Position numbers and translations under genes: made by a program. 64,000 bases of DNA from Hoylesella nanceiensis DSM 19126 = JCM 15639 (GTDB lineage: Bacteria > Bacteroidota > Bacteroidia > Bacteroidales > Bacteroidaceae), in contig NZ_KB904328.1 of NCBI RefSeq assembly GCF_000379965.1, positions 310,001 through 374,000 on the forward strand, in the 5' to 3' direction. Below, in pieces: positions 19,452 through 28,990 of the stretch (the stretch's first letter is position 1; each line of letters begins with the position of its first letter). A model generated the notes under the pieces. That model ran no database searches. It saw only the letters and a program-made list of their open reading frames with translations, and was not told where the DNA came from.

Positions 19452-21581
19452 ATGAAATATTTAGCATCAATACTCTTGTCAGTGGGCTTTCTACCGCTTT
19501 CTGCACAAGAAATTGTTATTAATACCAATAACACTGCATTGGTATTACATGTTGATAAAGACAAGCGAGTGTATCAAACGCACCTCGGTAAGCGACTCAT
19601 GCACGAAAATGAGTATGCTCTTTTGCCTCAAATGGGCGAAGTGTGCATTTCTAATGGCAACGGAAACTATTTCGAACCTGCCTTCCACTTCACCAATAGC
19701 AAGGGAAACGAAACGGTAATACTTAAATATGTGTCGCACCAAGTGAAGAAAAGCGACGGCAACAGCACTGAAACCATTGTGCTTTTAACCGACAGCGTGC
19801 GACAAAACAGCGTGCGTTTGTTCTACAAGGCCTATCCAAAAGAAAACGTTATCGTTACTCATTCTGAAATTATCAATAACGACAAAAAACCTATTGCGTT
19901 GAAGAAATATGCCTCTTCGATGCTTCATTTCAGGGCACAAGACTATTATCTCACCCAATTCAATGGCGACTGGGCTGCCGAAGCGGGCATCACTGAAAGT
20001 AAATTGGGCTTTGGAAAGAAAATCATCGATAGCAACTTGGGCACCAGAGCCAATATGTTTGCATCGCCCTTCTTCTTGCTTTCGCTCGATAAAAAGGCTG
20101 ATGAGAACAACGGACAGGCTATTCTTGGAACATTAGGGTGGACAGGTAACTTCCGCTTTACATTTGAAAAAGACCACGAAAACAAGCTAAGAGTGATTAG
20201 TGGCATCAACCCTTTCAACTCTGAATATCAGCTCAAGGCTGGCGAAACCTTCGTAACTCCTGAGTTCATCTTCACTTATAGCGACGAAGGAACGGGCAAA
20301 GCAAGTAGAAACTTGCACAACTGGGCTCGCAAATATCGTGTGAAAGATGGCGAAGGCGACCGCTTAACGCTGTTGAATAACTGGGAAGCTACGTTCTTTG
20401 ACTTTAACGAAAAGAAGATTGTTGACTTGATTAGCGAGGCGAAGTCGTTAGGTTTAGATATGTTCTTGCTCGACGATGGCTGGTTTGGAAACAAGTATCC
20501 ACGCAACGACGACAAAGCTGGTTTGGGCGATTGGCAACCTAATAAAAAGAAACTTCCTAACGGAATTAAGGCTTTAACCGATGCTGCTAAGCAACAAGGC
20601 GTGAAGTTTGGCTTGTGGATTGAGCCTGAAATGATTAACCCAAAGAGTGAGTTGATGGAGAAACACCCTAACTGGGTGGTGGCATGGAACGACAGAGAGC
20701 GTTACTATTTCAGAAATCAATTGGTGTTAGACCTTAGTAATCCTGAGGTTCAAAAGTATGTTTACGACATTGTCGACGGCTTGCTTACAACCTGTCCAGA
20801 CATCGCTTACTTTAAATGGGACTGCAATAGTCCACTCACTAACATCTACTCTAATTACGAGAAAGAACACCAGTCGCACCTATTTGTCGACTATGTGAAA
20901 GGACTCTACAAGGTGCTCGACCGCCTAAAGACTAAATATCCTAAGATTCCTATGATGCTTTGCTCGGGCGGTGGCGGTCGTACCGACTACGAGGCGTTGC
21001 GCTATTTCACTGAATTTTGGGCGAGCGACAACACCGATCCTATTGATCGTCTCTACATTCAATGGGGCTTTTCGCACATTTTCCCAGCCAAAACCATTTG
21101 CGCTCACGTAACAGAATGGAACCGAAAGGTTGACCTTAAATTTAAAGTTGATGTGGCAATGATGGGCAAAATGGGCTTCGACCTCAACTTCTCTACCCTT
21201 CCTAAGGCCGATGCAGACTTCTGTAAGAACGCAGTGAAGGCGTATAACGGCTTTAAAGACATCATTTTCAAAGGCGACCTCTATCGTTTGGTGTCACCAT
21301 ATAGCAACACTCACACTGCCACTATGTATGTAGACGAGGCACAAAAGCGTGCAGTGGTGTTTGCATTCGACATCTTCCCACGATATAGCACAGCTGAGTC
21401 TACCCGCCTAAAACTACAAGGATTGCAGGCAAACAAGATGTATAAGGTGAAAGAAATTAACCGCTACGACGGCAAAGACATCGAAGTGGGCACTTTCTCG
21501 GGCGACTATTTGATGACTGTGGGCATGAAAGCTTTCTCTGAACACCGCCTTCAAAGTAGAATTTTCTTGGTGGAAGAATAG
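19452..21581 (+). CDS. Alpha-galactosidase, family GH36
   Basis: The 709-aa enzyme has a short signal peptide ending SAQ and the GH36 layout: N-terminal beta-supersandwich, TIM barrel and C-terminal beta domain. Diagnostic motifs are LLDDGWFGNKYPRNDD, FGLWIEPEMINPKSEL and YFKWDCN, with the nucleophile Asp457. The acid/base is Asp526 in WASDNTDPIDR. It hydrolyses terminal alpha-1,6-galactose, as in raffinose-family sugars or galactomannan, probably in the periplasm. No type IX sorting domain is present, unlike the other two enzymes or binders of the locus. It lies 32 bp after the regulator and may be co-transcribed with it. Confidence 0.93.
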   Translation: MKYLASILLSVGFLPLSAQEIVINTNNTALVLHVDKDKRVYQTHLGKRLMHENEYALLPQMGEVCISNGNGNYFEPAFHFTNSKGNETVILKYVSHQVKKSDGNSTETIVLLTDSVRQNSVRLFYKAYPKENVIVTHSEIINNDKKPIALKKYASSMLHFRAQDYYLTQFNGDWAAEAGITESKLGFGKKIIDSNLGTRANMFASPFFLLSLDKKADENNGQAILGTLGWTGNFRFTFEKDHENKLRVISGINPFNSEYQLKAGETFVTPEFIFTYSDEGTGKASRNLHNWARKYRVKDGEGDRLTLLNNWEATFFDFNEKKIVDLISEAKSLGLDMFLLDDGWFGNKYPRNDDKAGLGDWQPNKKKLPNGIKALTDAAKQQGVKFGLWIEPEMINPKSELMEKHPNWVVAWNDRERYYFRNQLVLDLSNPEVQKYVYDIVDGLLTTCPDIAYFKWDCNSPLTNIYSNYEKEHQSHLFVDYVKGLYKVLDRLKTKYPKIPMMLCSGGGGRTDYEALRYFTEFWASDNTDPIDRLYIQWGFSHIFPAKTICAHVTEWNRKVDLKFKVDVAMMGKMGFDLNFSTLPKADADFCKNAVKAYNGFKDIIFKGDLYRLVSPYSNTHTATMYVDEAQKRAVVFAFDIFPRYSTAESTRLKLQGLQANKMYKVKEINRYDGKDIEVGTFSGDYLMTVGMKAFSEHRLQSRIFLVEE

Positions 21582-21623
21582 GCGAACATCTGCTTGAAAT
21601 AAATAATATCCTTACTCAATAAT

Positions 21624-21663
21624 CTCACGTTGGCACTCCTTTGCTGGCGTGAGGTTTTTCTTT
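21624..21663 (+). terminator. Terminator after the GH36 gene
   Basis: CTCACG (21624-21629) pairs with CGTGAG (21648-21653), followed by GTTTTTCTTT. Confidence 0.75.
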
Positions 21664-21672
21664 ATCCCCACC

Positions 21673-21753
21673 AAAAGCAATGCTTTTTAGTTGCAAAAGC
21701 AATGGAATTACACCCTAAAAGCAATGCTATTGCACTGAAAAAGCTATACTTTT
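21673..21753 (+). repeat. 22-bp array, family A, 4 units
   Basis: Units begin at 21673, 21695, 21717 and 21739, each exactly 22 bp apart, all starting AAAAGC. The third unit (AAAAGCAATGCT then ATTGCACTGA) is close to the family consensus. The array lies between the GH36 terminator and the acid phosphatase promoter and fills most of the spacer. The unit start is a near-palindrome (AAAAGCAATGCTTTT). Confidence 0.85.
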
Positions 21754-21890
21754 AAAATAAATAATTTTATACTTGAATTGCTCTAAAACGCCCTAAAAAT
21801 GGCTATTTATGGGCATTTTTTGCAAATAGTTGCAATTGAGAAAAATGGTAAAACAACAAATTACAACTATTTTATAAGATGATTTATATC

Positions 21891-21898
21891 TATATTTG
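21891..21898 (+). promoter_or_regulatory. Promoter -7 box of the acid phosphatase gene
   Basis: TATATTTG matches TAnnTTTG exactly, 45 bp before the start codon. No TTG -33 element is seen. Confidence 0.6.
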
Positions 21899-21942
21899 CG
21901 ACATAAATCAAATTTTAACATCACTAAATCAACTATTTCATT

Positions 21943-22725
21943 ATGAAAATCAAACACGCTTTACTTGCTGCTGCAGCGCTATTTGTTGCAACAAGCTCTT
22001 TTGGACAAGAAAAAATTAAAGATGTAAGAACTAAACCTGATTTGTATTTCCTACAAATTGGCGAAGTAGCTAACAGCTTAAAGCTTCTTCCTCCACCACC
22101 ACAACCAGGTTCAATTCTATGGTTAAACGACGTATCTCAATATCAATGGGGTAAGATGCAACGCAATACTGAGCGTGGAGATCAAGCAGTTGCAGACGCA
22201 AGAGTAAATGGTGATGGTGTGCCCAACGCCTTTTCTGATGCTTTCGGCATTCGTATTTCAAAAGAAACAACACCCGAAATATATAAATTAGTACTTAACA
22301 TGCGTGAAGACGCTGGTGACCTTGCTACACGTGCAGCTAAAGATCACTATATGAGAATTCGTCCTTTCGCATTCTTTAAAGAAGACACTTGTAACCCAGA
22401 ACAACAACAAGAACTTTCAACAAACGGTTCTTATCCATCAGGTCACACTGCAATTGGTTGGGCAACAGCTCTTGTTTTGGCAGAAATTAACGTAGATCGT
22501 CAAAACGAAATCTTACAACGTGGATTCGAAATGGGTCAAAGTCGTGTAATTTGTGGTTACCACTTCCAAAGCGATGTTGATGCAGCTCGTATCGTTGCAA
22601 GTGCTGTTGTGGCTCGTCTTCATGCTAACGACGCTTTCAACAAGCAATTAGAAAAGGCTAAGAAAGAATTTGCTGCACTTGTGAAAGCAGGTAAAGTGAA
22701 GAAAAGTACTTTCAAAGCAAACTAA
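21943..22725 (+). CDS. Class A non-specific acid phosphatase (PhoN-like, PAP2 superfamily)
   Basis: The 260-aa protein has a signal peptide ending SSFGQ and the three-part PAP2 phosphatase motif: KDHYMRIRP (about 137-145), NGSYPSGHT (about 161-169) and [14 protein letters not shown] (about 202-215), which include the catalytic histidines. It should release phosphate from organic esters in the periplasm. A porin-like gene and a histidine phosphatase gene follow on the same strand, suggesting a phosphorus-scavenging cluster. Confidence 0.92.
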   Translation: MKIKHALLAAAALFVATSSFGQEKIKDVRTKPDLYFLQIGEVANSLKLLPPPPQPGSILWLNDVSQYQWGKMQRNTERGDQAVADARVNGDGVPNAFSDAFGIRISKETTPEIYKLVLNMREDAGDLATRAAKDHYMRIRPFAFFKEDTCNPEQQQELSTNGSYPSGHTAIGWATALVLAEINVDRQNEILQRGFEMGQSRVICGYHFQSDVDAARIVASAVVARLHANDAFNKQLEKAKKEFAALVKAGKVKKSTFKAN

Positions 22726-22775
22726 GAAGAAACAAGAATATAGACAACATTTTTCATTCTCTCAACTCACATAAA

Positions 22776-24013
22776 ATGAAAAAATTAGTTGTAATGGGCA
22801 CGCTCCTTTTAAGCGGTTGGGGTGTGGCCCTTGCCCAAACAGACTCTACCGCAACTGAAAAAGGGGCTACTTTAGCAGCTACTCCTGTTGCAGTTAGCGC
22901 ACCTACAGAGACTGTTAGCAAGGTGAAAGAAGAACCAAAGTTGAGTGTTAAGCCAACAGGTAGGATTTTGTTCGATGCTGCTTTATTTGCACCAAAGAAT
23001 CAAAAAGATCTGTTTAACGACGGATTTGGTGTCCCAGACGCTCGTGTTGGTGTGGCAGCAAAATACGATAAGTGGTATGCTAAGGTGGATATCGGCTACG
23101 CATACGGCAAAGTTGGATTGAAAGACATTCTTCTTCAATATAGATTTAACGAACATCAGCTACTTAGAGGAGGTTACTTTGTGCATCAATTCGGTTTACA
23201 AAGTGCTACAAGTTCATCTTTCAAGATCTCTATGGAAGAGCCTATGAGCCAAGGAATATTCGGCGATCCTCGTCTATTGGGTTTGATGTATGTTCACAAC
23301 CTCGATAAGTTCTTCGGAACATTCAGTTTCTTCACAGAATCGAACTCAATGAAGATGCCTTCAGACCAGTTAGGAAATCAAGGCTTCGGAATGATGTCTC
23401 GCTTGCTATATAAGCCTTTCACAGAAGACGGAAATATTCTACATATCGGTATTTCAGGCGCATTCGAGACTCCACAATACGACAAAACAGCAGCACTTAA
23501 CCACAAAGTATATACTTTAGCATCACCTTTCCCAACCCGAGTAGCGAAAATCACGGCTATACAAGCAAGGGTAGAGAATGCTAAACGCTTGTTTAAAATA
23601 AGTCCAGAGATAACTGCTGCGAAGGGAAAATTGGGTATTGAGGCTCAATACTACTATTTAACTATCGCACTGACAATGGCTTTCAAAACTATAAAGCAAG
23701 TGGTGCATACTGCAGTTTGCGTGGCTTGATTAAAGGACCAGACTATAGTTACACTCATGCAGATGGCGGAATTGATACTCCAAAGCCTGGTTCTATGGAG
23801 CTTGTAGCCGCTTATAACTACACAGATCTATCTGATCACAAAGCAAATATATTGGGTGGACGAGCAAATGACTGGTCGTTAACCTACAATTACTACCTCA
23901 ATAAATACATGATTTGGCGTTTGCGTGCATCTTACACCAAAGTAACTGATCGTGCAGGATACGACAATAATCATGTGGGAATATTAGAAACCCGACTCCA
24001 AGTCAAGTTTTAA
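22776..24013 (+). pseudogene. Porin-like outer membrane protein, frameshifted
   Basis: The first frame (to 23729) has a signal peptide ending ALAQ and barrel-like sequence, then loses sense after GIEAQYYYL. From about 23658 another frame continues the barrel (NYRTDNGFQNYKASGAYC, SLRGLIKGPDYSYTHADGG) to a normal aromatic end LETRLQVKF at 24013. One missing base near 23651-23660, in a TATTTAAC context, explains both parts. The complete protein would be about 412 aa. Similarity to phosphate-selective porins is suggested by neighbours and barrel style only. The lesion could also be a sequencing error. Confidence 0.8.
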
Positions 24014-24035
24014 TTAACTTATCCTACCAAACATC

Positions 24036-25328
24036 ATGAAACGTAAGTACATCTTTCTATCATTATTACTGCTAAGTTTATGGCTCAACCCCATAACTTT
24101 AACAGCGCAAATCAAACGTAGCGATAGTTTCAAAGAAAAGTATTCGCTCAAAGAAGTCGTTGTTTTGAGTCGCCACAACATACGCTCTCCTCTATCAAAT
24201 GGAGGGAGTGTATTGGGCAAACTCACCCCACATCAGTGGACAGATTGGAGCTCTTCAGCGAGTGAATTAACCCTTCGAGGAGGTGCTTTAGAAACTATCA
24301 TGGGTCAATTTTTTAGAAAATGGCTCGTAAAAGAAGGATTATTTCAAGAAAATTATGTACCTTTGCACGATGACATATTGGTATATGCCAACAGTATGCA
24401 GCGCACAATAGCTACCGCACGCTATTTTTCTGCAGGATTTATGCCTATCGCAGACATCCAAGTTCACCATAGATTCTCGCCAAGTAAGATGGATCCTATC
24501 TTCTTTCCAAGGCTCACTAAGGTGTCAGAAGAATTCAAAAAGGAAGCTTTAAAGCAAATAGCTGCAATGGGAGGAAAACGTGGTATTGTTGGAATCAACG
24601 AAGAATTAAAAAGCAGTTATGATATCATTGAAAACACACTTGATTAAAAAAACTCTCCAGCTTGTAAGGAAGGCATCGCTTGTTCGTTTGATGATTACAA
24701 CACAAAGATACTCCTAGAGCTTGGAGAAGAGCCTCAAATGAAGGGTTCTTTGAAACTTGCAAACACTGCATCAGATGCTTTTATCTTGCAATACTACGAA
24801 GAGAGCGACGCAAAGAAGGCGGCTTTTGGCCACGATTTGACGCTATCGGATTGGGAAAAGATTGCAAAAGTGAAAGATGTATATGGAGATGTGCTCTTTG
24901 CAGCACCCATAGTGGCAGTGAATGTGGCTCATCCTTTGTTGGTTTATATCAACGATGAGCTGAATGCAGACAAGAGAAAGTTCACCTTTTTGTGTGGACA
25001 CGACTCTAATATCGCCAGTGTTGGCGCAGCATTGGGTATCGAACCCTATTCGCTTCCCAATACAATTGAAAAGAAAACGCCCATCGGATGCAAACTTGTT
25101 TTCGAGAAATGGGTAGATAAAAAAGGTGAGGTTTTCGTTGCATTGAATCTCGTTTATCAATCAACAGACCAGCTTCGAGGACTCAAACCGCTCGATCTTA
25201 AGACACCACCAATGGTGTTTGAGCTCAAACTTAAGGGATTAACGCCCAATAATGACGGTTTATATACGTTCAAAGACGTGAACAATCGATTTGTTGAGGC
25301 TATTCGTGCATATGAGAATATCAAATAA
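24036..25328 (+). pseudogene. Histidine-type acid phosphatase interrupted by an in-frame stop
   Basis: The frame from 24036 encodes a signal peptide and the histidine acid phosphatase motif SRHNIRSPLS (about 45-54), then meets TAA at 24645-24647. The same frame continues past the stop without a shift (KNSPACKEGIACSFDDYN) to 25328 and includes the second catalytic motif FLCGHDSN. Read through, the protein is about 430 aa, the family length. Function would be removal of phosphate from phytate-like or inositol phosphates outside the cytoplasm. Restart at ATG 24738 would lack the catalytic His, so the gene is probably inactive unless the stop is an error or is suppressed. Confidence 0.82.
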
Positions 25329-25358
25329 AATAAATCTGTTTTAATTATGTTACGTAAA

Positions 25359-25400
25359 GAATTCCGATGAGCTGTGAAGTTCGTTGGAATTCACTTTTTC
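25359..25400 (+). terminator. Terminator after the histidine phosphatase gene
   Basis: GAATTCC (25359-25365) pairs with GGAATTC (25386-25392), followed by ACTTTTTC. Confidence 0.7.
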
Positions 25401-25442
25401 ATTTTTCTTCTACTTAAAATGTGCTCCTATGGACACAAAATA

Positions 25443-25474
25443 AAGGGAAAGTGCTTGTGTAAGTACTTTCCCTT
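25443..25474 (-). terminator. Terminator of the tRNA-Arg transcript
   Basis: AAGGGAAAGTGCTT (25443-25456) and AAGTACTTTCCCTT (25461-25474) form a 14-bp stem with one G-U pair and a GTGT loop. On the minus strand it lies 61 nt beyond the tRNA and is followed by TATTTTG. Confidence 0.7.
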
Positions 25475-25535
25475 CTTCGTTATTTAGATAATCATCCTCG
25501 ATTACTTTTATTTCAAGTAGAATGCTTTTGCCTTG

Positions 25536-25607
25536 TACTCCCACCGAGAATCGAACTCGGATCAAAGGTTTAGGAAACCTTCGTTCTATCCATTTAACTA
25601 TGGGAGC
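25536..25607 (-). tRNA. tRNA-Arg (CCT anticodon)
   Basis: On the minus strand the acceptor GCTCCCA pairs with TGGGAGT, with A as discriminator. The anticodon arm AAGGT-TTCCTAA-ACCTT carries CCT (complement of 25572-25574), reading AGG codons. The T arm is CCGAG-TTCGATT-CTCGG. The CCA end is not encoded. Length 72 nt. Confidence 0.95.
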
Positions 25608-25911
25608 GAGGCTTTTCACCAAACGCAATGATGCTGTTTGTTGCTTCAATAATGGTGATTTGCACCTAAATATTAATGAAATGCTATTACAACTTAATCT
25701 TTTCGCTTAGTAAATTCAAAAAGATTCTCTTGAAATAATTGTTCAACTGCAAAGTTAAACATTAATTATGAAATCCCCAACCGCAAACGTTTTTTTTTGA
25801 TTGTCACACGTCATAGATCAGAATAAAAATGATGTTGCACTCTTTTTGAGGTGCTTTATAAAGGGAAATAGTCTTATTGAAAGCCGAAACCACCCTGAAA
25901 CCGCCCCACTA
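25608..25911 (-). promoter_or_regulatory. Promoter and long leader of tRNA-Arg
   Basis: On the minus strand TTG (25780-25778) and TAACTTTG (25757-25750) are separated by 20 bp, a good Bacteroidota promoter. Transcription would start about 137 nt upstream of the mature tRNA. The rest of the spacer up to the ABC gene shows no gene-like feature; a T7 run sits at about 25791-25798. Confidence 0.65.
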
Positions 25912-26649
25912 TTACAGGCTATATCCCAACTCAGCCACCTGCTTTTTCATCGCCTCATCATTGCATCTTCCCGTGATAAGTTGCCCTTCTGAAGACATAA
26001 ACCACAGCTCTGGGTCGGCTTTTAAGGCGATATCGAGATCGTGAGTGGATAGAATCACAATCTTATTGTATTCCTTTGCCAATCTATTGAGCTGTTGCAT
26101 CAGTTCCACTTTACTTGGATAATCCAAGAAAGCACTGGGCTCATCTAACAACATTAGCGGTGTTTCTTGCGCCATTGCCTTTGCTATAAACGCCTTTTGA
26201 CGCTCTCCATCGCTCAGCATCTGCACCTTTTTATGTTTCAAATGCTGAATATTCAAGAGCGAAATAGCCTGATTTACCATTTCGATGTCATGCTGATTCA
26301 ATCGCCCAAAGAAGCCAGTATGAGGCAATCTGCCCAACGAAACCAACTCAAAAACGCTCATTTCGCCCGTGTCTATCTTGTCGGTTAGCACCACACTCAC
26401 CAGCTTCGACAGCTCATTTGCAGTGTAGTTGCCCACCAATTGCCCGTTTATCAACACCTCTCCCGCCACAGGTGCAATGAAACCAGCCAGCGTTCGCAAC
26501 AGAGTTGTTTTGCCAACGCCGTTCTTTCCAATCAAACAAATCAGCTCATTGCGGGCTATCTCCACATCAAAGGCGCATTGGTTAATGGGCACCTGCTTTC
26601 CTTTTGAGGCATAACCCACCTGCAATTGGTTCAGTTTTAGTTCTATCAT
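25912..26649 (-). CDS. ABC transporter ATP-binding protein (siderophore/heme/B12 importer type)
   Basis: A single nucleotide-binding domain with Walker A GKNGVGKTTLL (about 40-50), signature LSDGERQ, Walker B MLLDEPSAFLD and switch His in LSTHDLD. The layout resembles FecE/FhuC/BtuD ATPases. No permease or binding protein is adjacent, so its partner must be encoded elsewhere. The start is ATG at 26649; GTG at 26652 is possible but lies only 2 nt from the -7 box. With ATG the box-to-start gap is 5 nt, implying a leaderless or nearly leaderless mRNA. Confidence 0.88.
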   Translation of the reverse strand: MIELKLNQLQVGYASKGKQVPINQCAFDVEIARNELICLIGKNGVGKTTLLRTLAGFIAPVAGEVLINGQLVGNYTANELSKLVSVVLTDKIDTGEMSVFELVSLGRLPHTGFFGRLNQHDIEMVNQAISLLNIQHLKHKKVQMLSDGERQKAFIAKAMAQETPLMLLDEPSAFLDYPSKVELMQQLNRLAKEYNKIVILSTHDLDIALKADPELWFMSSEGQLITGRCNDEAMKKQVAELGYSL

Positions 26650-26654
26650 CACTA

Positions 26655-26662
26655 CAAAGATA
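26655..26662 (-). promoter_or_regulatory. -7 box of the ABC ATPase gene (leaderless)
   Basis: CAAAGATA on the plus strand reads TATCTTTG on the minus strand. Only 5 nt separate it from the ATG at 26649. Confidence 0.65.
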
Positions 26663-26736
26663 CGTCTTTCGTTGTTTTAATGCACTGCTTCATTCAAAAA
26701 AGTAATGAAAATTAAATCGCCAATTACTTTTTTTCT

Positions 26737-26744
26737 TATCTTTG
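26737..26744 (+). promoter_or_regulatory. -7 box of the small gene at 26751 (leaderless)
   Basis: TATCTTTG is a consensus box placed 6 nt before the ATG at 26751, so transcription should begin at or next to the start codon. Confidence 0.7.
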
Positions 26745-26750
26745 TGCATC

Positions 26751-27137
26751 ATGATAAGACAAGATTATTTTATTCGATTAGTAAAAGAGTTTGCGGCTGC
26801 TTTGCAACGAGCAATGGCTAAAAAAGACTATGAAAAGCGCAGAGAAGCCATCAAAGACCTATACACTCAGTTCGTGGGAGACTATCAGTTCTACCACACA
26901 GCCACTATTGATGACGTGATGAAAGAGGCTGAAAGCTTTCCAGAAAACGAGCGTTTGGTGAAGTTAGAGATGCTTGCAGAGTTGTATTTTGCCGAAGCAG
27001 ACTACCTTTCTAACCCCTTTAAAGAAGTGATTTTGAATAAAGCTTACAGCTTATATCTATTTGTTGATAAATATAGTAACGACTACTCTATCGACAGAAA
27101 GCATAAGCTCGACACCTTAAAAGCACTACTTCCCTAA
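26751..27137 (+). CDS. Conserved hypothetical protein (DUF6483-like)
   Basis: A 128-aa soluble, largely helical protein with no signal peptide or TM segment. The start MIRQDYFIRLVKEFAAAL resembles the DUF6483 opening, a recognition I hold loosely. ATG at 26751 is chosen over the in-frame ATG at 26742, which lies inside the -7 box. The gene has its own leaderless promoter, divergent from the ABC ATPase. Its last 12 bp overlap the 3' end of convergent ribD. Function unknown. Confidence 0.7.
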   Translation: MIRQDYFIRLVKEFAAALQRAMAKKDYEKRREAIKDLYTQFVGDYQFYHTATIDDVMKEAESFPENERLVKLEMLAELYFAEADYLSNPFKEVILNKAYSLYLFVDKYSNDYSIDRKHKLDTLKALLP

Positions 27138-28124
27138 CAAACCGCCTTCTTTCACCAACACAAAAGTTTGGTTTCCGTCCCAATCCTCGTGCTCAATTAG
27201 TTTTGCATTAGCAGGAATTTGAGGCGCACGGGTGCCCTTTCCCACAGTGAAAGGAGCCGTTTCTATATGTATTTCGTCCCATAAGTCGGCCTCAATAAAC
27301 GAGTTATGGGTTTTTAATCCACCTTCAACCATTAGCGATTGAATATTTTCTGCGTGCAAAGACGATAGCAACTCGGGGATAGTTGTTTTGCTCGACAGCA
27401 CCACTTTCTTAGGATCTTGCCCACTCCAGTGGCGCACATTCAATCTTGGACATTCCTTTCTCTCTGTATTATTGCCCACAAGTATGGCGTCACTCTCGGC
27501 TCTTAGCTTGTGAACCAACATCGAAGTAAAAGGAATAGAGATAGCCGTTGCCTCGCCATTGCAATCGATAAAGCCGTCAAGAGTTTGCGCCCATTTCAAT
27601 ATAATGTATGGACGTTGAAGCGTGTTCGAGGTGATAAAGAATCGATTTAAGAACAAACATTCTTTTTCTAACACGCCTACAAGCACCTCAACACCTGCTT
27701 TTCGCAAGCGTTCTATGCCCCTTCCGCTCACCTCCGAATAAGGATCTACACAGCCCACAACCACCTTTTTCACTCCTTTAGAGATGATTAAGTCGGCACA
27801 AGGCGGTGTTTTTCCAAAGTGAGAGCAAGGCTCTAAGCTCACATACAGCGTGGCTTCGGGCAACAAATGCTCGTCTTTAGCCTCTACCGACGCAAATGCA
27901 TTGACCTCTGCATGCGCCTTTCCGTATTCAATGTGATAGCCTTCGCCTATAATTCTGCCGTCAACAACAATCACCGAGCCCACCATTGGGTTGGGTTTAG
28001 CACCTTCTCTGCCGTTCAAAGCCAAGTCAATACAACGTCGCATATAGCGTTCGTGTGTCGCATTGGTTGTGTCACTGCGTTCTAACTGGGGCTGTTCGGG
28101 GTTGTTTACTTTGTTTTCTTGCAT
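27126..28124 (-). CDS. ribD: Riboflavin biosynthesis deaminase/reductase RibD
   Basis: The bifunctional enzyme deaminates and reduces the pyrimidine intermediate of riboflavin synthesis. The N-terminal deaminase domain has the zinc site HAEVNAF and PCSHFGKTPPCADLI (about 55-95). The C-terminal reductase domain (about 155-325) begins PYIILKWAQTLDGFI and includes VEGGLKTHNSF. The start at 28124 (MQENKVNN) is preferred over an ATG at 28151, which lies beyond the divergent prmC start. The 3' end overlaps the convergent small gene by 12 bp. Confidence 0.92.
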   Translation of the reverse strand: MQENKVNNPEQPQLERSDTTNATHERYMRRCIDLALNGREGAKPNPMVGSVIVVDGRIIGEGYHIEYGKAHAEVNAFASVEAKDEHLLPEATLYVSLEPCSHFGKTPPCADLIISKGVKKVVVGCVDPYSEVSGRGIERLRKAGVEVLVGVLEKECLFLNRFFITSNTLQRPYIILKWAQTLDGFIDCNGEATAISIPFTSMLVHKLRAESDAILVGNNTERKECPRLNVRHWSGQDPKKVVLSSKTTIPELLSSLHAENIQSLMVEGGLKTHNSFIEADLWDEIHIETAPFTVGKGTRAPQIPANAKLIEHEDWDGNQTFVLVKEGGLLGK

Positions 28125-28132
28125 AATTTTAT

Positions 28133-28140
28133 TACTTTTG
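28133..28140 (+). promoter_or_regulatory. -7 box of prmC (leaderless)
   Basis: TACTTTTG matches TAnnTTTG and lies 4 nt before the prmC ATG at 28145, implying a leaderless transcript. Confidence 0.65.
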
Positions 28141-28144
28141 CAAC

Positions 28145-28990
28145 ATGGCATATTACACGGAGTTATGGCGCCAACTGGTGCCTTTATATGGCGAAAACGA
28201 GGCTAAAGCTATTGCGAAACTGGTGTTCGAGGTGGCTTTTAACCTGTCTTTCACCGATATATTGTGCAACAAAGATACACAATTATCTAAAGAACAAGAG
28301 CATAACCTACAAAAAATAACAGAGCAATTGTTGACTGGCGAGCCTGTGCAATATGTGCTTCAACAAGCGTGGTTTGCTGGTTCTTGGTTCAAAGTGCATA
28401 GCGGTGTGCTCATTCCTCGACCCGAAACAGAAGACCTTTGTTATTGGATTGCCGAACAACCCACCCTTTCTTCGCTTTCAAGTCCCAAGATATTAGATAT
28501 CGGAACTGGCTCTGGTTGCATCGCCATCACCCTCTCTCAGCTCATTAAAAATGCCCAAACAACGGCTTGGGACATAGCTCCTGAAGCCCTTTCGTTGGCA
28601 AAAGAGAATGCTAAGGCGATGAATGTGTCGCTCGAAGTGATAGAGCAAGATGCCTTAAATGCGCCTTGCGACCACGAGAAGTGGGATATCGTTGTGAGCA
28701 ATCCGCCTTATATCACACCGCAAGAGCAAAGCGAGATGGAGGCGAACGTGTTGCAGTTTGAACCCAACTGCGCCTTGTTTGTGCCTGAAAACAATCCGCT
28801 CATCTTCTATAAAGCCATCACCCACTATGCACAAAAGGCGTTGGTGCAGGGCGGAGCCTTATTCTTTGAAATCAATCCGCTCTTTGTTTCTGAAATGAAG
28901 AGCCTTCTTGCCGAATCGGGATTCGCTGATATCGAGGTGCTTATCGACCGCTTTGGAAAAGAAAGACATGTGAAAGGAGTGAAGAAATGA
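28145..28990 (+). CDS. prmC: Release factor glutamine methyltransferase PrmC
   Basis: A SAM-dependent methyltransferase that methylates the GGQ glutamine of peptide-chain release factors. Visible motifs are the N-terminal helical domain, LIPRPETEDLCYW, the SAM site ILDIGTGSGCIAI (about 118-130) and the catalytic NPPYI (about 186-190). Length 281 aa is typical. The stop overlaps the recX start by 4 bp (ATGA), so the two are translationally coupled. Confidence 0.93.
   Translation: MAYYTELWRQLVPLYGENEAKAIAKLVFEVAFNLSFTDILCNKDTQLSKEQEHNLQKITEQLLTGEPVQYVLQQAWFAGSWFKVHSGVLIPRPETEDLCYWIAEQPTLSSLSSPKILDIGTGSGCIAITLSQLIKNAQTTAWDIAPEALSLAKENAKAMNVSLEVIEQDALNAPCDHEKWDIVVSNPPYITPQEQSEMEANVLQFEPNCALFVPENNPLIFYKAITHYAQKALVQGGALFFEINPLFVSEMKSLLAESGFADIEVLIDRFGKERHVKGVKK

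Noticed and set aside
24738-25328. Separate gene starting at ATG 24738
   Set aside because: It is the continuation, in the same frame, of the histidine phosphatase and lacks the catalytic N-terminal motif.
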